A stretch of 14,269 nt of DNA from DASYVD01 sp050693035 (GTDB lineage Bacteria; Actinomycetota; UBA4738; CALAEC01): positions 1 to 14,269 of the forward strand of contig JBOGWB010000092.1 of NCBI GenBank assembly GCA_050693035.1. Direction: 5' to 3'. The first letter of the stretch is position 1, and every line of letters begins with the position of its first letter. The notes beneath the pieces were generated by a model. That model did no database searches. It was not told the origin of the DNA and saw nothing but the letters and a program-made list of their open reading frames with translations. The translations under genes were made by a program, and so were the position numbers. Positions 14,041 to 14,269 of this stretch are shown here, piece after piece.

Positions 14041-14269
14041 GACTCGAGAAGCGACAGGGCCGAACGGGCCACTCGTTCGGCGTCGGCGTCGTCGGCCATG
14101 ATCGTGTCGGTGGAGCCGACCCGCATGCCCAATTGAGTCTCGATCCGGGAGGCTATCGGGGCGTCCCGCCGGTCGATCAGGAAGGCGGAGAGCAGACCGC
14201 GGTATGCCGCGGCGGCACCGTACGCCGTGACCTCGAGGCCGGCGGCCGGCATCAGGCGGTCGGCCATCC
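14037..14269 (-). CDS. fbiA: 2-phospho-L-lactate/enolpyruvate transferase (FbiA/CofD), C-terminal part
   Basis: Only the last ~77 residues lie in the window; the gene continues past the right edge, and the Met at 14267 is internal. The piece reads ADRLMPAAGLEVTAYGAAAA, then YRGLLSAFLIDRRD, and ETQLGMRVGSTDTIMADD near the end, matching the C-terminus of CofD. This enzyme joins FO to the phospholactate or, in mycobacteria, phosphoenolpyruvate moiety to make (dehydro-)F420-0, the substrate for FbiB. It lies directly upstream of fbiB with a 4-nt overlap, the usual fbiAB operon. Confidence 0.9.
   Translation of the reverse strand, partial: MADRLMPAAGLEVTAYGAAAAYRGLLSAFLIDRRDAPIASRIETQLGMRVGSTDTIMADDADAERVARSALSLLES

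Noticed and set aside
12913..14136. A 407-codon plus-strand frame opposite fbiB
   Set aside because: fbiB has clear motifs along its whole length on the minus strand. The plus-strand product is Arg/Pro/Gly-rich without domain features and crosses the fbiA-fbiB junction.
1..14269. tRNA, rRNA, CRISPR, insertion sequence, riboswitch or phage features
   Set aside because: No repeated spacer pattern, transposase motif, terminal inverted repeats or conserved RNA core was seen on either strand. Almost all bases are in recognisable coding genes.

Overview
The window is high-GC DNA with dense, often overlapping genes, frequent GTG starts and actinobacterial cell-envelope and coenzyme F420 genes. It most likely comes from an actinomycetote, possibly a deep-branching or uncultured one. 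The class cannot be fixed from the sequence alone.

Positions 2-9877 (+ strand) form one tightly packed run that reads as a surface-glycopolymer operon. It opens with the 3' part of an LCP (LytR-CpsA-Psr) glycopolymer ligase. Next come four dTDP-L-rhamnose genes (rmlA long form, a short rmlC-type epimerase, rmlB, rmlD), an ABC-2 polysaccharide exporter (Wzm permease and Wzt ATPase with a C-terminal cargo domain), a GT4 glycosyltransferase, a four-helix EamA/SMR-type membrane protein, a WbbL-like GT2 (probably rhamnosyl) transferase, and a ManB-type mannose-1-phosphate guanylyltransferase. Most junctions are 4-nt GTGA/ATGA overlaps or have gaps of 0-1 nt, so translational coupling is likely. 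The inferred flow is: make dTDP-rhamnose and GDP-mannose, assemble a lipid-linked glycan, export it through Wzm/Wzt, and attach it to peptidoglycan with the LCP enzyme.

Positions 9948-11663 (+) encode a secreted SpoIID/LytB-type protein, probably a peptidoglycan lytic transglycosylase. It has its own candidate promoter, a fold that appears circularly permuted, and degenerate LGFP-like repeats. It converges on a DUF3105 membrane-anchored protein (-). A 59-nt gap then separates the DUF3105 gene from a divergent 97-aa membrane protein (+), whose 3' end overlaps fbiB by 24 nt.

Positions 12730-14269 (-) hold fbiB (complete, two-domain) and the 3' end of fbiA/cofD, the last steps of coenzyme F420 biosynthesis, again with a 4-nt overlap.

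The order LCP - rmlD - wbbL - manB - (other genes) - fbiB - fbiA matches, from memory, the Mycobacterium tuberculosis Rv3267-Rv3261 neighbourhood. The rest of the rml pathway, the exporter, the GT4 gene and the EamA gene sit within that framework here. I saw no tRNA, rRNA, CRISPR array, insertion sequence or phage gene. No stretch longer than 300 bases lacks a gene.
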